Source: Streptomyces sp. SAJ15 (lineage in GTDB: Bacteria > Actinomycetota > Actinomycetes > Streptomycetales > Streptomycetaceae). From it: 64,000 nucleotides of DNA. The stretch covers positions 248,001 through 312,000 of the forward strand of contig NZ_NISY01000013.1 in the NCBI RefSeq assembly GCF_007595705.1, read 5' to 3'. The position numbers and the translations under genes are program-made. Shown piece by piece: positions 43,531-52,121 of the stretch. Below the pieces are notes generated by a model that saw only the letters and a list, made by a program, of their open reading frames with translations, did no database searches and was not told where the DNA came from. Position 1 is the first letter of the stretch, and each line of letters begins with the position of its first letter.

Positions 43531-44646
43531 ATGGTCGTACGCGAGCACGTTCTGTCGGAGCGGACGCCGGGTTCGGGGCGGCGACCCGCGCCGCGTCGGG
43601 AGGTGCCGGCGCGGCCACCCGAGACACCGGCCCCGGATCCCGACCGGCCGCCGGAGGACACCGTCACGCCCGGCTGGGCCGCTCGGCGACTGGGTCTGAA
43701 ACCAAGCGAGTTCGAGCTGGCCGTACAGCTGGGTGAGGTGCGCACCGTGGCCACCGGCACCCCGTGGCTGCGGCGTGTGGCCCGCGCCGAGCTGCGCCGG
43801 CTCGCCGAGGCCGAGGGCGGCCCCGAGGGGCTGCGGGAGCGGCTGCGGTTGGTCGGGGCGGGGCAGGGGGCGGCGCTGTTGGGCATCAGCCCCGGCCGAT
43901 TCGGCCGGCTGGCGCGCTGCGGGTGCTTCACCCCCGCCCGCTTCTACGTGAACCGCTACCAGGCCGTCGTCTGGCTCTATCTCGCGACCGAGCTGCGGCA
44001 GTTCGCCGAGCGGGAGCCGGAGTTGCTGACCGGCCGCGCCCCGGCCGGGCTGCTGGCGATGCTCGCCGCCGGTATGGACCTGCGGGCCCGCGGCTGGCGC
44101 GGCCGCCGGGCCGAGCAGCTCATCGGGCAGACGGACGACCCGTGGGAGCGGGTCGCGGTGTGGGCTGCCCTGCTGGCCCCCGACGAGCTGGACCAGGCCG
44201 TCGAGGACCCGCGTGAGCGCGCCTGTCTGCGGCGTCTCCGCCCCGCCCTGATCTCCACCGGAGCCCACGCCCCCGGCTCGCGCGACGCGGCCGCCGGCAT
44301 GCTCACGGTGGACGACCCGGTGGAGCTCCGCACCTGTCGCCTCAGCCTCGCCGCGGCGCTGGCCACGGCCCGCGCGGCCCGGCCGGCCCCGCTCCTCGGG
44401 CCGGCCGAGGCCGTTCCCGGGGGCGTCGAGACGTGGCCGCCCAGGGAGGGCGTGGAGCCGTCGGGGGCGGCGACGACGGGAACGACGGCGACGACGGGGG
44501 CGACGACGGCGCTGACAGGGACGATGGCGACGACGGGGACGACGGAGGCGATGGGGCTGAAGCCCGCCGGGCGGCCCGTACGTGAACCCGCATCCCGCAC
44601 CGGCCGCCCGCGCCCGCTGTGGAGGCGACTGCTCGGCCGCGCGTGA
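43531..44646 (+). CDS. Conserved-looking protein, possibly DUF6397-like, with Thr/Gly tail
   Basis: 371 residues. A proline/arginine-rich N-terminus (1-45) is followed by a helical core: TPGWAARRLGLKPSEFELAV, which looks like an excisionase/HTH-type helix pair, LLGISPGRFGRLARCGCFTP, a second similar pair, and NRYQAVVWLYLATELRQFAE. This suggests a DNA-binding or regulatory role, but I cannot name the family with certainty. Residues 305-335 are a Thr/Ala/Gly repeat (ATTGTTATTG) encoded by an imperfect ACGACGGGG-type minisatellite. The C-terminus is strongly basic. ATG 43531 follows GGGGGAGG. Confidence 0.65.
   Translation: MVVREHVLSERTPGSGRRPAPRREVPARPPETPAPDPDRPPEDTVTPGWAARRLGLKPSEFELAVQLGEVRTVATGTPWLRRVARAELRRLAEAEGGPEGLRERLRLVGAGQGAALLGISPGRFGRLARCGCFTPARFYVNRYQAVVWLYLATELRQFAEREPELLTGRAPAGLLAMLAAGMDLRARGWRGRRAEQLIGQTDDPWERVAVWAALLAPDELDQAVEDPRERACLRRLRPALISTGAHAPGSRDAAAGMLTVDDPVELRTCRLSLAAALATARAARPAPLLGPAEAVPGGVETWPPREGVEPSGAATTGTTATTGATTALTGTMATTGTTEAMGLKPAGRPVREPASRTGRPRPLWRRLLGRA
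44458..44562. repeat. Imperfect GACGACGGGG-type minisatellite in a coding region
   Basis: About 105 bp of short units (9-15 bp, ACGACGGGG or GGCGACGACG cores) encoding a Thr/Ala/Gly-rich segment. It stays in frame throughout. Confidence 0.75.
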
Positions 44647-44746
44647 TTCCCGGGCGCCCACAGGGCGAACGGGCCCCGCCGGGAGCGGTCGACGCCGCAT
44701 CCTCCTCGCCGTGGTGGGGCGAAAACCATCGATGTGAAGATCAGCT

Positions 44747-44765
44747 TAGGTTAGGCTTCCCTAGC
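44747..44765 (+). promoter_or_regulatory. Iron box (DmdR1/DtxR-type operator)
   Basis: TTAGGTTAGGCTTCCCTAG agrees at 16 of 19 positions with the DtxR/DmdR iron-box consensus TTAGGTTAGGCTCACCTAA. It lies 53 bp upstream of the siderophore-binding lipoprotein start, where an iron-dependent repressor would block transcription when iron is plentiful. Confidence 0.9.
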
Positions 44766-44817
44766 TTTCCGATGCTGTTGTGACGCCTGTCCGGTGATTG
44801 ACGGAAGTAGAGCACCC

Positions 44818-45846
44818 ATGACGTATGACCTCGCCCGCTCAGCCCGTCTGTCGCGTCGTGGCCTGTTCGCGGCCGGCGGTGCTCTCGCCCTCGCTCCGGT
44901 GCTGGCGGCCTGCGGCGGTGACAAGAAGGACGACACGGCGAAGGCGGGCGGGGGTTCCTGGTCCTTCAAGGACGACCGGGGCCGCACGGTCACGCGCAAG
45001 AAGACGCCGGAGCGGATCGTGGCCTTCGTCAGCACCGCTGCGGCGCTGTACGACTACGGGATCGAGTGCACCGGCATCTTCGGGCCCAGCTCGCCGGTGC
45101 ACGGCAAGCCCAACCCGCAGGCCGGAGACCTCGACGTGAAGCGGCTGACCAGCCTCGGCGAGGCATGGGGCGCGTTCAACATCGAGAAGTACGTCCGGCT
45201 CCGGCCCGACCTGCTGGTCAGCAACATGTTCCCGGCGCCCGATCTGTGGTTCGTGCCGCAGGACAGCGCCAAGAAGATCCAGGAGATCGCGCCCAGCGTC
45301 GGCATCGACGTCGCTCGTACCTCACTGCTCAACCCGCTCAAGCGCACCGCCGAGCTCGCCGAGTCCCTCGGTGCCGACCTCCGCGCGCGTAAGGTCGTCG
45401 ACGCCAAGGCACGCTTCGACCGGGCCGTCCGGACCCTGCGCGAGGCCGCCGCGGCCAACAAGGGCCTGAAGATCCTCGCCATGACCGCCGACCCGGACAA
45501 CCTCTACGTCGCCGTCCCCGACTCGTACTGCGACCTCAACTTCTACAAGAGCCTCGGCGTCGAGTTCGTGGAGGGCGAGAAGAGCGACAAGTGGGGCTTC
45601 TGGGAGTTCCTCAGCTGGGAGAACGCCGACAAGTACCACGCCGACCTGATAATGATCGACAACCGTTCCAGCGCACTGCCGCGGCGGCAGCTCGACGAGC
45701 GGCCCACCTGGCGCCGGCTTCCCGCGATCAAGGCGGAGCAGACCGTCGACTGGGCCATGGAGGAGCGCTTCAGTTACGCCGGTTACGCGCCGGTCCTCGA
45801 ACAACTCGCCGCCGCGATAACCAAGTCCAAGAAGCTGCGCGCTTAG
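44818..45846 (+). CDS. Iron-siderophore-binding lipoprotein (ABC importer)
   Basis: 342 residues. The N-terminus has a twin-arginine-like start (LSRRGLF) and a lipobox VLAAC with Cys32 as lipidation site. The mature protein is a periplasmic-binding-protein type III (FecB/DesE-like): KTPERIVAFVSTAAALYDYG near the start, LRPDLLVSNMFPAP in the middle, and LKILAMTADPDNLYVAVPDS in the second lobe. It binds a ferric siderophore outside the membrane for an ABC importer, whose other parts are not in this window. The iron box 53 bp upstream supports iron-repressed expression. ATG 44818 is preferred; GTG 44794 is an in-frame alternative. Confidence 0.92.
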   Translation: MTYDLARSARLSRRGLFAAGGALALAPVLAACGGDKKDDTAKAGGGSWSFKDDRGRTVTRKKTPERIVAFVSTAAALYDYGIECTGIFGPSSPVHGKPNPQAGDLDVKRLTSLGEAWGAFNIEKYVRLRPDLLVSNMFPAPDLWFVPQDSAKKIQEIAPSVGIDVARTSLLNPLKRTAELAESLGADLRARKVVDAKARFDRAVRTLREAAAANKGLKILAMTADPDNLYVAVPDSYCDLNFYKSLGVEFVEGEKSDKWGFWEFLSWENADKYHADLIMIDNRSSALPRRQLDERPTWRRLPAIKAEQTVDWAMEERFSYAGYAPVLEQLAAAITKSKKLRA

Positions 45847-45903
45847 CCGCGCCCTGGCCCGCCGGGTCGGGAGCGAGGAGCCGCCCGTCGGCGCGAGGAT
45901 CCG

Positions 45904-46749
45904 CTAGCGGAAAAGAGCCGCGTGCTCTTCCGCCCACGAGCGGAACGTGCGCGCCGATGCTCCGGTGATCTCTTCCACGGTGGAGGTGACCAGGTTCGAT
46001 TCGGGCCGCGTCTCGGCGCTGGCCAACAGGGCCTCCACGAGGGCGGGTGGCCTGCCGTCGGCGAGCATCTGCTCTCGCGCGACCTCGAGGGGGACCTTCT
46101 CGAAGCGAGTCCGACGGCCGATCGCCTCCCCGATCGTGTCGACCTGCTCGCCCCTGCTGATGACCCGCGGGCCGGTCAGGACGTGTTTCGCCCCCGCGTG
46201 CCCTGCGTCGATCAGCGCACGTGCCGCCACGGCCGCCACATCACGTTCGTGGATCACCGCTGTGGCGGCGATGTCGGGACCGCGAACGACGCCCGTGGCC
46301 CGGATCTGCTCGGCCCACCCTCTCGCGTTGGAGGCGATGGTGTTCGACCGCAGCACGGTCCACTCCAGGCCGGATTCCTCGATCAGGCCCTCCATGTCGG
46401 CGTGGAGCTGGTTGATCGGGTCGGTCTGCCGTTCGCCGTCGTCGTTCACGCCCGACGACGAGAGGTAGACGATGCGGCGTGCGTGCCGTGCGATCGTCTC
46501 CATTACGGCGGGGGCGCCCTCGGTCGTCAGGAAAGGCCAGATCAGGAACACCGTGTCGGTCCCCGTCAGCGCCGCCTCCAGCGTCTCCGGCCGGGACAGG
46601 TCTCCGCCCACGACCTCGACTCCCCGCGGCAGCTCGGCCGATTCGGGGTCACGCGCCAACGCGCGTACAGCGACGCCTGCGGTCAGGAGCTGAACGACAA
46701 CGTGTCGACCGACGTTCCCGGTGGCACCGATCACGAGAATCTCACTCAT
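45904..46749 (-). CDS. NmrA-like NAD(P)-binding protein
   Basis: 281 residues, an atypical SDR of the NmrA/quinone-reductase-type family. It has ILVIGATGNVGRHVVVQLL (dinucleotide-binding loop), ALARDPESAELPRGVEVVGG, and IVYLSSSGVND. The catalytic YxxxK is absent, which is usual for the family; roles include redox sensing and NADPH-dependent reduction. ATG 46749 places the Rossmann loop at the N-terminus as in relatives; ATG 46770, with GGGAGGAA further upstream, is an alternative. It is convergent with the lipoprotein gene. Confidence 0.88.
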   Translation of the reverse strand: MSEILVIGATGNVGRHVVVQLLTAGVAVRALARDPESAELPRGVEVVGGDLSRPETLEAALTGTDTVFLIWPFLTTEGAPAVMETIARHARRIVYLSSSGVNDDGERQTDPINQLHADMEGLIEESGLEWTVLRSNTIASNARGWAEQIRATGVVRGPDIAATAVIHERDVAAVAARALIDAGHAGAKHVLTGPRVISRGEQVDTIGEAIGRRTRFEKVPLEVAREQMLADGRPPALVEALLASAETRPESNLVTSTVEEITGASARTFRSWAEEHAALFR

Positions 46750-46936
46750 GATCAGGTCAGCCTCGGCCATCCTCGAAGTATTCCTCCCTGCCGGGCCGGG
46801 GCCGGGGCCGGGAGCGAAGGTGAGGGATCGAAGGTGAGGGCGGACGCGGCGGTGCGGCGCACAGCCGCCGCTCGGACCGATGCCGCTCTCGTTAGGGTTC
46901 GACCGGTACGTATCACCGAGCTCGGGAGATCAACGG

Positions 46937-47458
46937 GTGTCCGATCTCGACTTCTACGCTCACGTCGCCACCCGCTGCGACGTCCTCGGGGCCGGCATAG
47001 GGTCAGGGCTCGCCGCATGGGAGGCCATGGTGGGCCCGGACTACATCGACGATGGCGGCGATGGGCTGGTGCGCCGGGACTACGGGCTGGTGGAGCTCTC
47101 CTTCTCGGATGCCGACGGGCTCCTGTCCTGCTTCGGGATCGGCGTGCAGGTCCACCGGTTGGTCCACGGTCCCTGCGTGCCGCCGCCCCTGGAACGGGAG
47201 TACGGGGAGTTCGCGCCCCGTGCCCGGTTCGAGGAGTTGCGGTCCGTGATCCTTTCCGTCGGGTGCACGGTCGAGCCCGATGACCTCTCAGGGGACATCC
47301 ACCGTTATCGCGTGCCCGAGTCCGACGCGCGCCTTCTCGTCATCGCCGACCCCGACCCGCATGGGAACGGCGACCACGATGTCGACGACCCGGAGATTCA
47401 CCAGCCAGGCGACGTGTGGGCGTTGAGTATCTCCCCGGCCTGGTGGAGGCCGCGCTAG
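46937..47458 (+). CDS. Protein of unknown function
   Basis: 173 residues, acidic, no signal peptide or membrane segment. Notable stretches are SDLDFYAHVATRCDVLG and GGDGLVRRDYGLVELSFSDA, plus HGPCVPPPLEREYGEFAPRA. No family was recognised. GTG 46937 was chosen because GGGAG lies about eight bases upstream; ATG 46880 in the same frame is possible. It precedes another unknown gene by 97 bp. Confidence 0.6.
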   Translation: MSDLDFYAHVATRCDVLGAGIGSGLAAWEAMVGPDYIDDGGDGLVRRDYGLVELSFSDADGLLSCFGIGVQVHRLVHGPCVPPPLEREYGEFAPRARFEELRSVILSVGCTVEPDDLSGDIHRYRVPESDARLLVIADPDPHGNGDHDVDDPEIHQPGDVWALSISPAWWRPR

Positions 47459-47555
47459 GGAGCGAACCCCGTTCGACGGCGGGCCCGTGAATCGTTGTCA
47501 GTGCCGTATGACAAGGTCTGATCGCACGAGTACGGCACGGAACGAGGAGTTCAAG

Positions 47556-48635
47556 ATGACGGGGGCCTGGGGCGAGGCACGCGTGGTGGACCTGGCGCGG
47601 CGGCTGAAGGGTGCGGACACCGACGGCTGGAGCGGCGCGGGGTTGCGGGCGATGGTCGAGGGCCTCGGCTGGGGGTGGCGGAACAGCGCCGTCGGGCCGC
47701 GGCTGAGCACCGGCCCGGAGTCGGCCGCGGATCCGCGGTGGGCGGCCCGACTGCGCCCGACGGGCCGCTTCGAGGAGGACTACGCGCACGACGGCGAGGA
47801 GTACGTGGGGCTGTATGTGCCCGTCGCGCTGCCGGAGGGCGGGGCCGCGGAGAAGGCCGCGGCCTTCCGGACGGTCGCCGAGGCGCTGACGAAGGAGTTC
47901 GGCCCCGCCTCCATCATGGGCGCGTACGGCGACCCCGGACCGTTCTACGACTCCGCGCCGCTGTGGGGGAGCCCGTTCCTCCGCTGGCGTGAGCGCGAGA
48001 ACACGCTGGAGCTGCACGCCGGCGAGCACGGCCCCGAACTGCTGCTCCAGCCCACCGATCCGGTGGAGAACTGGTTCTGGCGGCAGGGGCACGGCGAGCA
48101 CTACGCGGTCGGCGGGTTCTTCGGCTCCCGCCGCGACCCCGCCAACGCGGCCCTGGGCTTCCCGGGTCGCTGGCGCACCGACGACTGGGACGTTTTCGTG
48201 AACGCCCTGGGCGACTTCCTGCACACGCTCCCGGCCGAGACCCACGCCCTGGGCATCGAGCTGGACCTGGGCTTCCACGCGCTGGTGCCCGGCACCTACG
48301 GCCCGATCCTGTTCCACCTCGTCTGCAACGACCGGCTGGAGATCGTCTACGACCCGGAGCGCCTCCACGAGGACGGCACCGATCCGACGTCCTTCGGCTG
48401 GATCCCGCAGAGCTCCCGACCGGCCGCCCTGGACCACTGGCTTGAGTGTCCCTACCACTCCGGGGACTTCGGCATCGGCGAGGTGGACGGCCGCCGGCTG
48501 GCCCGGATGATGGTCGACACCCTGCGCGCCCTGGGGGTCGCCTCCCCGAAGGACCTCAGCCTGTCGGACCACGCGCAGCGGGTCGGGGACTACCACGTCG
48601 ACTACTACGGCCTCACCCTGCGGGAGAACCCGTAA
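47556..48635 (+). CDS. Protein of unknown function
   Basis: 359 residues, soluble, tryptophan-rich. The N-terminal helical part (VVDLARRLKGADTDGWSGAG, MVEGLGWGWRN) is followed by a longer beta-rich part with LYVPVALPEGGAAEKAAAFR, ENWFWRQGHGEHYAVGGFFG and LGIELDLGFHALVPGTYGPI. No family was recognised with confidence. ACGAGGAG precedes ATG 47556. Confidence 0.65.
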   Translation: MTGAWGEARVVDLARRLKGADTDGWSGAGLRAMVEGLGWGWRNSAVGPRLSTGPESAADPRWAARLRPTGRFEEDYAHDGEEYVGLYVPVALPEGGAAEKAAAFRTVAEALTKEFGPASIMGAYGDPGPFYDSAPLWGSPFLRWRERENTLELHAGEHGPELLLQPTDPVENWFWRQGHGEHYAVGGFFGSRRDPANAALGFPGRWRTDDWDVFVNALGDFLHTLPAETHALGIELDLGFHALVPGTYGPILFHLVCNDRLEIVYDPERLHEDGTDPTSFGWIPQSSRPAALDHWLECPYHSGDFGIGEVDGRRLARMMVDTLRALGVASPKDLSLSDHAQRVGDYHVDYYGLTLRENP

Positions 48636-48640
48636 GCAGG

Positions 48641-48691
48641 GTGCGGGATCCGCGGTCGTCCGCGGCCTTGTGCGGGGATCCGCGGTCGTCC
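48641..48691. repeat. Short direct repeat after a gene end
   Basis: GTGCGGGATCCGCGGTCGTC occurs at 48641-48660 and, with one extra G, at 48670-48690, directly after the upstream stop codon. Confidence 0.7.
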
Positions 48692-48696
48692 CCCCG

Positions 48697-48732
48697 GCCC
48701 CCGGCAGCCCGCTGAGGTGGGCGGCCGGGGGC
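48697..48732. terminator. 9-bp hairpin between convergent genes
   Basis: GCCCCCGGC (48697-48705) pairs with GCCGGGGGC (48724-48732) around an 18-base loop. It lies between the unknown gene ending at 48635 (plus) and the LysE-type gene ending at 48745 (minus), so it could serve both. Confidence 0.6.
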
Positions 48733-48744
48733 GGGAGGGGAGCG

Positions 48745-49386
48745 TCAGTCCGCGCGGCCGGTGGCGGCCACCGTGATGCCCAGGCCGATCATCGCGAACC
48801 CGCCGGCCCCGCCGACCAGGGACATGCGGCGTTCGGAGCGGGCGAACCAGGCGCGTGCAGCGGAGGCCGTCAGGGCCCAGGCCGTGTCGGTGACCAGGCC
48901 GATGCCGATCGGGATCAGGCCGAGGACGAGCATCTGGGTGGGCACCGCGCCGGCCCCGTGGTCGACGAACTGCGGGAGCACGGCGGCGAAGAAGACGAGG
49001 CCCTTGGGGTTGGTGGCGCCCACCAGCAACCCGTCCACCACGGTGCGGACGTCGCCGCGGCGCGCCGGCCGCGGCGACGGTCGCCCCGCCTCGCCCAGTC
49101 GCCCGCGGTGCCGGAGGGCCCGTACGCCGAGGAAGACCAGGTAGCCGGCGCCGGCGAGCTTCACCGCGGTGAAGGCCGTCGCGGAGCGACCGATCAGCGA
49201 GCCGAGGCCGAGGGCGACGACGACCACCAGGAGGTAGGAGCCGAGCACGTTGCCCCAGACGGTCGCCAGCGCGGTGCGGCGGCCGTGGGCCAGGGCCCGG
49301 CCGACGACGAAGAGCACGCTCGGCCCCGGAATCACGATCATGACGAAGGACGCCGCCGCGAACGCGAGCAGCCGTTCACCGGACAC
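48745..49386 (-). CDS. LysE/RhtB-family exporter
   Basis: 213 residues with about six membrane segments. FVMIVIPGPSVLFVVGRALA near the start is the family's PGP motif; GNVLGSYLLVVVVALGLGSL and GLLVGATNPKGLVFFAAVLP (with the NPK motif) follow. It exports amino acids such as lysine, threonine or homoserine, or related molecules; the substrate is unknown. GTG 49386 follows GGGGAG on the minus strand. Confidence 0.92.
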   Translation of the reverse strand: MSGERLLAFAAASFVMIVIPGPSVLFVVGRALAHGRRTALATVWGNVLGSYLLVVVVALGLGSLIGRSATAFTAVKLAGAGYLVFLGVRALRHRGRLGEAGRPSPRPARRGDVRTVVDGLLVGATNPKGLVFFAAVLPQFVDHGAGAVPTQMLVLGLIPIGIGLVTDTAWALTASAARAWFARSERRMSLVGGAGGFAMIGLGITVAATGRAD

Positions 49387-49638
49387 CGGATCTCCCCACC
49401 GTCGCCCCCGTGGAAGACACCTGGTCGGTGCCGACCGTCCGTCGCACGTCACACTCAACAGCCTTGGCCTCAGCGTGTCCAGCGCGGATGGCCGGGGTAA
49501 AGCGGTGCATATTCGGGCGTTACCACCCGGTGAGATGCTTGCTTGCCCTCCCGAGGTGACCATGGGCGACCCCGGCGCCCTGCTCAGCCGACGAGGGGGG
49601 TTAGCATATGAGCGCCGCCTAGCTCGAAAGATAAACCT

Positions 49639-51084
49639 GTGACTGTCAACGAAGACTCGTTCACAAACTGGAAGCACCGCGAGGAGATCGCGGAGTCGAT
49701 GATTCCGATCATCGGGAAGCTGCACCGGGAGCAGGACGTCACCGTCCTCCTCCACAGCCGCTCCCTGGTGAACAAGTCGGTGGTCAGCATCCTCAAGACC
49801 CACCGATTCGCCCGGCAGATCGCCGGCGAGGAACTCTCGGTCACCGACACGCTGCCGTTCCTCCAGGCCCTCACCACCCTCGACCTCGGGCCTTCCCAGA
49901 TCGACATCGGCATGCTCGCCGCGACCTACCGGCGCGACGACCGCGGTCTCTCGGTGGAGGAGTTCACCGCCGAGGCCGTCTCCGGCGCCACGGGGGCCAA
50001 CAAGGTCGAGCGCCGCGAGGGGCGCGACGTCGTCCTCTACGGATTCGGCCGCATCGGCCGCCTCGTCGCCCGCCTGCTCATTGAGAAGGCCGGTTCCGGC
50101 AACGGCCTGCGGCTGCGCGCCATCGTCGTCCGCCAGGGCGGCGACCAGGACATCGTCAAGCGGGCCTCGCTGCTGCGCCGTGACTCGATCCACGGCCAGT
50201 TCCAGGGCACGATCACCGTCGACGAGGCGAACAGCACGATCATCGCCAACGGCAACGAGATCAAGGTGATCTACGCCGGCGACCCGTCCGAGGTCGACTA
50301 CACGGCGTACGGGATCAAGGACGCCATCCTGATCGACAACACCGGCAAGTGGCGCGACCGCGAGGGCCTCTCCAAGCACCTGCGCCCCGGTATCGACAAG
50401 GTCGTCCTGACCGCCCCGGGCAAGGGCGATGTCCCCAACATCGTCCACGGCGTCAACCACGACATGATCAAGCCGGACGAGCAGATCCTGTCCTGCGCGT
50501 CCTGCACCACCAACGCGATCGTCCCGCCGCTGAAGGCGATGGCGGACGAGTACGGCGTGCTCCGCGGCCACGTGGAGACCGTCCACTCGTTCACCAACGA
50601 CCAGAACCTGCTGGACAACTACCACAAGGCCGACCGTCGCGGCCGCTCGGCGCCGCTCAACATGGTCATCACCGAGACCGGTGCCGCGTCCGCCGTCGCC
50701 AAGGCGCTGCCGGAGCTCAAGGCGCCGATCACCGGCAGCTCGATCCGCGTCCCGGTGCCGGACGTCTCGATAGCGATCCTCAGCCTGCGCCTCGGGCGTG
50801 AGACCACCCGCGAGGAGGTCCTCGACTACCTGCGCAACGTGTCGCTGACCTCGCCGCTCAAGCGCCAGATCGACTTCATCAGCGCCCCCGACGCGGTGTC
50901 GAGCGACTTCATCGGCTCGCGCCACGCCTCCATCGTCGACGCCGGCGCCACCAAGGTCGACGGCGACAACGCGATCCTGTACCTCTGGTACGACAACGAG
51001 TTCGGCTACTCCTGCCAGGTCATCCGCGTCGTCCAGTACGTCTCCGGGGTGGAGTACCCGACCTACCCGGCTCCGCTGGTCTGA
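49639..51084 (+). CDS. gap: Glyceraldehyde-3-phosphate dehydrogenase with N-terminal extension
   Basis: 481 residues. The GAPDH core begins near residue 130 with VVLYGFGRIGRLVARLL and contains the catalytic cysteine in SCASCTTNAIVPPLKAM, followed by the HSFTNDQNLLDNYH and WYDNEFGYSCQVIR stretches. The first 125 residues (NWKHREEIAESMIPIIGKLH, HRFARQIAGEELSVTDTLPF) are an extra helical domain found in a long GAPDH subfamily. It interconverts glyceraldehyde 3-phosphate and 1,3-bisphosphoglycerate; a gluconeogenic or regulatory role is possible for this form. The GTG start has a weak GAAAG site. A strong hairpin follows. Confidence 0.93.
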   Translation: MTVNEDSFTNWKHREEIAESMIPIIGKLHREQDVTVLLHSRSLVNKSVVSILKTHRFARQIAGEELSVTDTLPFLQALTTLDLGPSQIDIGMLAATYRRDDRGLSVEEFTAEAVSGATGANKVERREGRDVVLYGFGRIGRLVARLLIEKAGSGNGLRLRAIVVRQGGDQDIVKRASLLRRDSIHGQFQGTITVDEANSTIIANGNEIKVIYAGDPSEVDYTAYGIKDAILIDNTGKWRDREGLSKHLRPGIDKVVLTAPGKGDVPNIVHGVNHDMIKPDEQILSCASCTTNAIVPPLKAMADEYGVLRGHVETVHSFTNDQNLLDNYHKADRRGRSAPLNMVITETGAASAVAKALPELKAPITGSSIRVPVPDVSIAILSLRLGRETTREEVLDYLRNVSLTSPLKRQIDFISAPDAVSSDFIGSRHASIVDAGATKVDGDNAILYLWYDNEFGYSCQVIRVVQYVSGVEYPTYPAPLV

Positions 51085-51148
51085 CGGACGCCCCGTCCGA
51101 CGGGCGGCCTGCTGGACCGCCGCCCCGTCTGACGTACGTCCCGAGCAG

Positions 51149-51184
51149 AGGTCCGCGTCGTGTGGCAACACCCGACGCGGACCT
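51149..51184. terminator. Perfect 12-bp hairpin between convergent genes
   Basis: AGGTCCGCGTCG (51149-51160) pairs exactly with 51173-51184 around a 12-base loop, followed by TTTG on the plus strand. It lies between gap and tesB and probably ends both transcripts. Confidence 0.85.
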
Positions 51185-51206
51185 TTGTCATGGGTGAAAC
51201 CGCAGA

Positions 51207-52070
51207 TCAGACGTGCTGGCGGAAGAGTCCCTCCTGCATCACCGAGACCAGCAGCCGACCGTCGCGGTCGAAGATCTGGCCGCGGGCCAGGCCGCGGGCT
51301 CCGGTGGCGACGGGGGACTCCTGCTGGTAGAGGAACCACTCGTCCGCGCGGAAGGGGCGGTGGAACCACATGGCGTGGTCCAGGGAGGCCATGTCGAAGC
51401 CGCGGGGACCCCACAGCGGCTCGACGGGGATGCGCACCGCGTCGAGCAGGGTCATGTCGCTGGCGTAGGTGAGGGCGCAGGTGTGCACGAGCGGGTCCGT
51501 GCCGAGCGGGCCCACCGCGCGCATCCACACCGCGCTGCGCGGCTCGGCGCCCTCGAGGTCCTCGGGCGACCAGCGCAGCCGGTCCACATAGCGGATGTCG
51601 AACGCCTGGCGCCGCTCCATGCGGCGCAGCGGCTCGGGCAGCTCGCCGAGGTGCTCGCGCAGCTCCTCGCCGAGCCGGGGGAGGCTCTCCGGCTCCGGCA
51701 CCCCCGGCATGGGCACCTGGTGTTCGAAGCCCGGCTCCGGCTCGTGGAAGGAGGCCGTCAGATTGAAGATCGTCCTGCCCTGCTGCACGGCCACCACCCG
51801 CCGGGTGGTGAAGGACCGCCCGTCGCGCACCCGCTCCACCTGGTAGACGATGGGCACCCCCGGCGTGCCGGGACGCAGGAAGTAGGCGTGCAGCGAGTGC
51901 ACGGGGCGCTTCCCGTCGGTGGTCCGGCCGGCGGCCACCAGGGCCTGACCGGCCACCTGCCCGCCGAACACCCGCTGCAACGACTCGTCCGGGCTGTGGC
52001 CGCGGAAGATGTTCAGCTCGATCCGCTCCAGGTCGAGCAGGTCGACCAAGCGCTCGGCGGGACTGGTCAT
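51207..52070 (-). CDS. tesB: Acyl-CoA thioesterase II
   Basis: 287 residues, a double hot-dog enzyme that hydrolyses acyl-CoA to free acid and CoA. It shows GHSPDESLQRVFGGQVAGQA, HSLHAYFLRPGTPGVPIVY, and in the second hot-dog ALTYASDMTLLD with the catalytic aspartate and SVMQEGLFR with the catalytic glutamine. Length matches E. coli TesB. ATG 52070. It is downstream of the helicase gene on the same strand, with a 51-bp gap. Confidence 0.93.
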   Translation of the reverse strand: MTSPAERLVDLLDLERIELNIFRGHSPDESLQRVFGGQVAGQALVAAGRTTDGKRPVHSLHAYFLRPGTPGVPIVYQVERVRDGRSFTTRRVVAVQQGRTIFNLTASFHEPEPGFEHQVPMPGVPEPESLPRLGEELREHLGELPEPLRRMERRQAFDIRYVDRLRWSPEDLEGAEPRSAVWMRAVGPLGTDPLVHTCALTYASDMTLLDAVRIPVEPLWGPRGFDMASLDHAMWFHRPFRADEWFLYQQESPVATGARGLARGQIFDRDGRLLVSVMQEGLFRQHV

Positions 52071-52121
52071 CGGTGGAGCCCTTCTGCCGGTGGAACTCGC
52101 CGTGGGGTGGCGTACCGGAGG

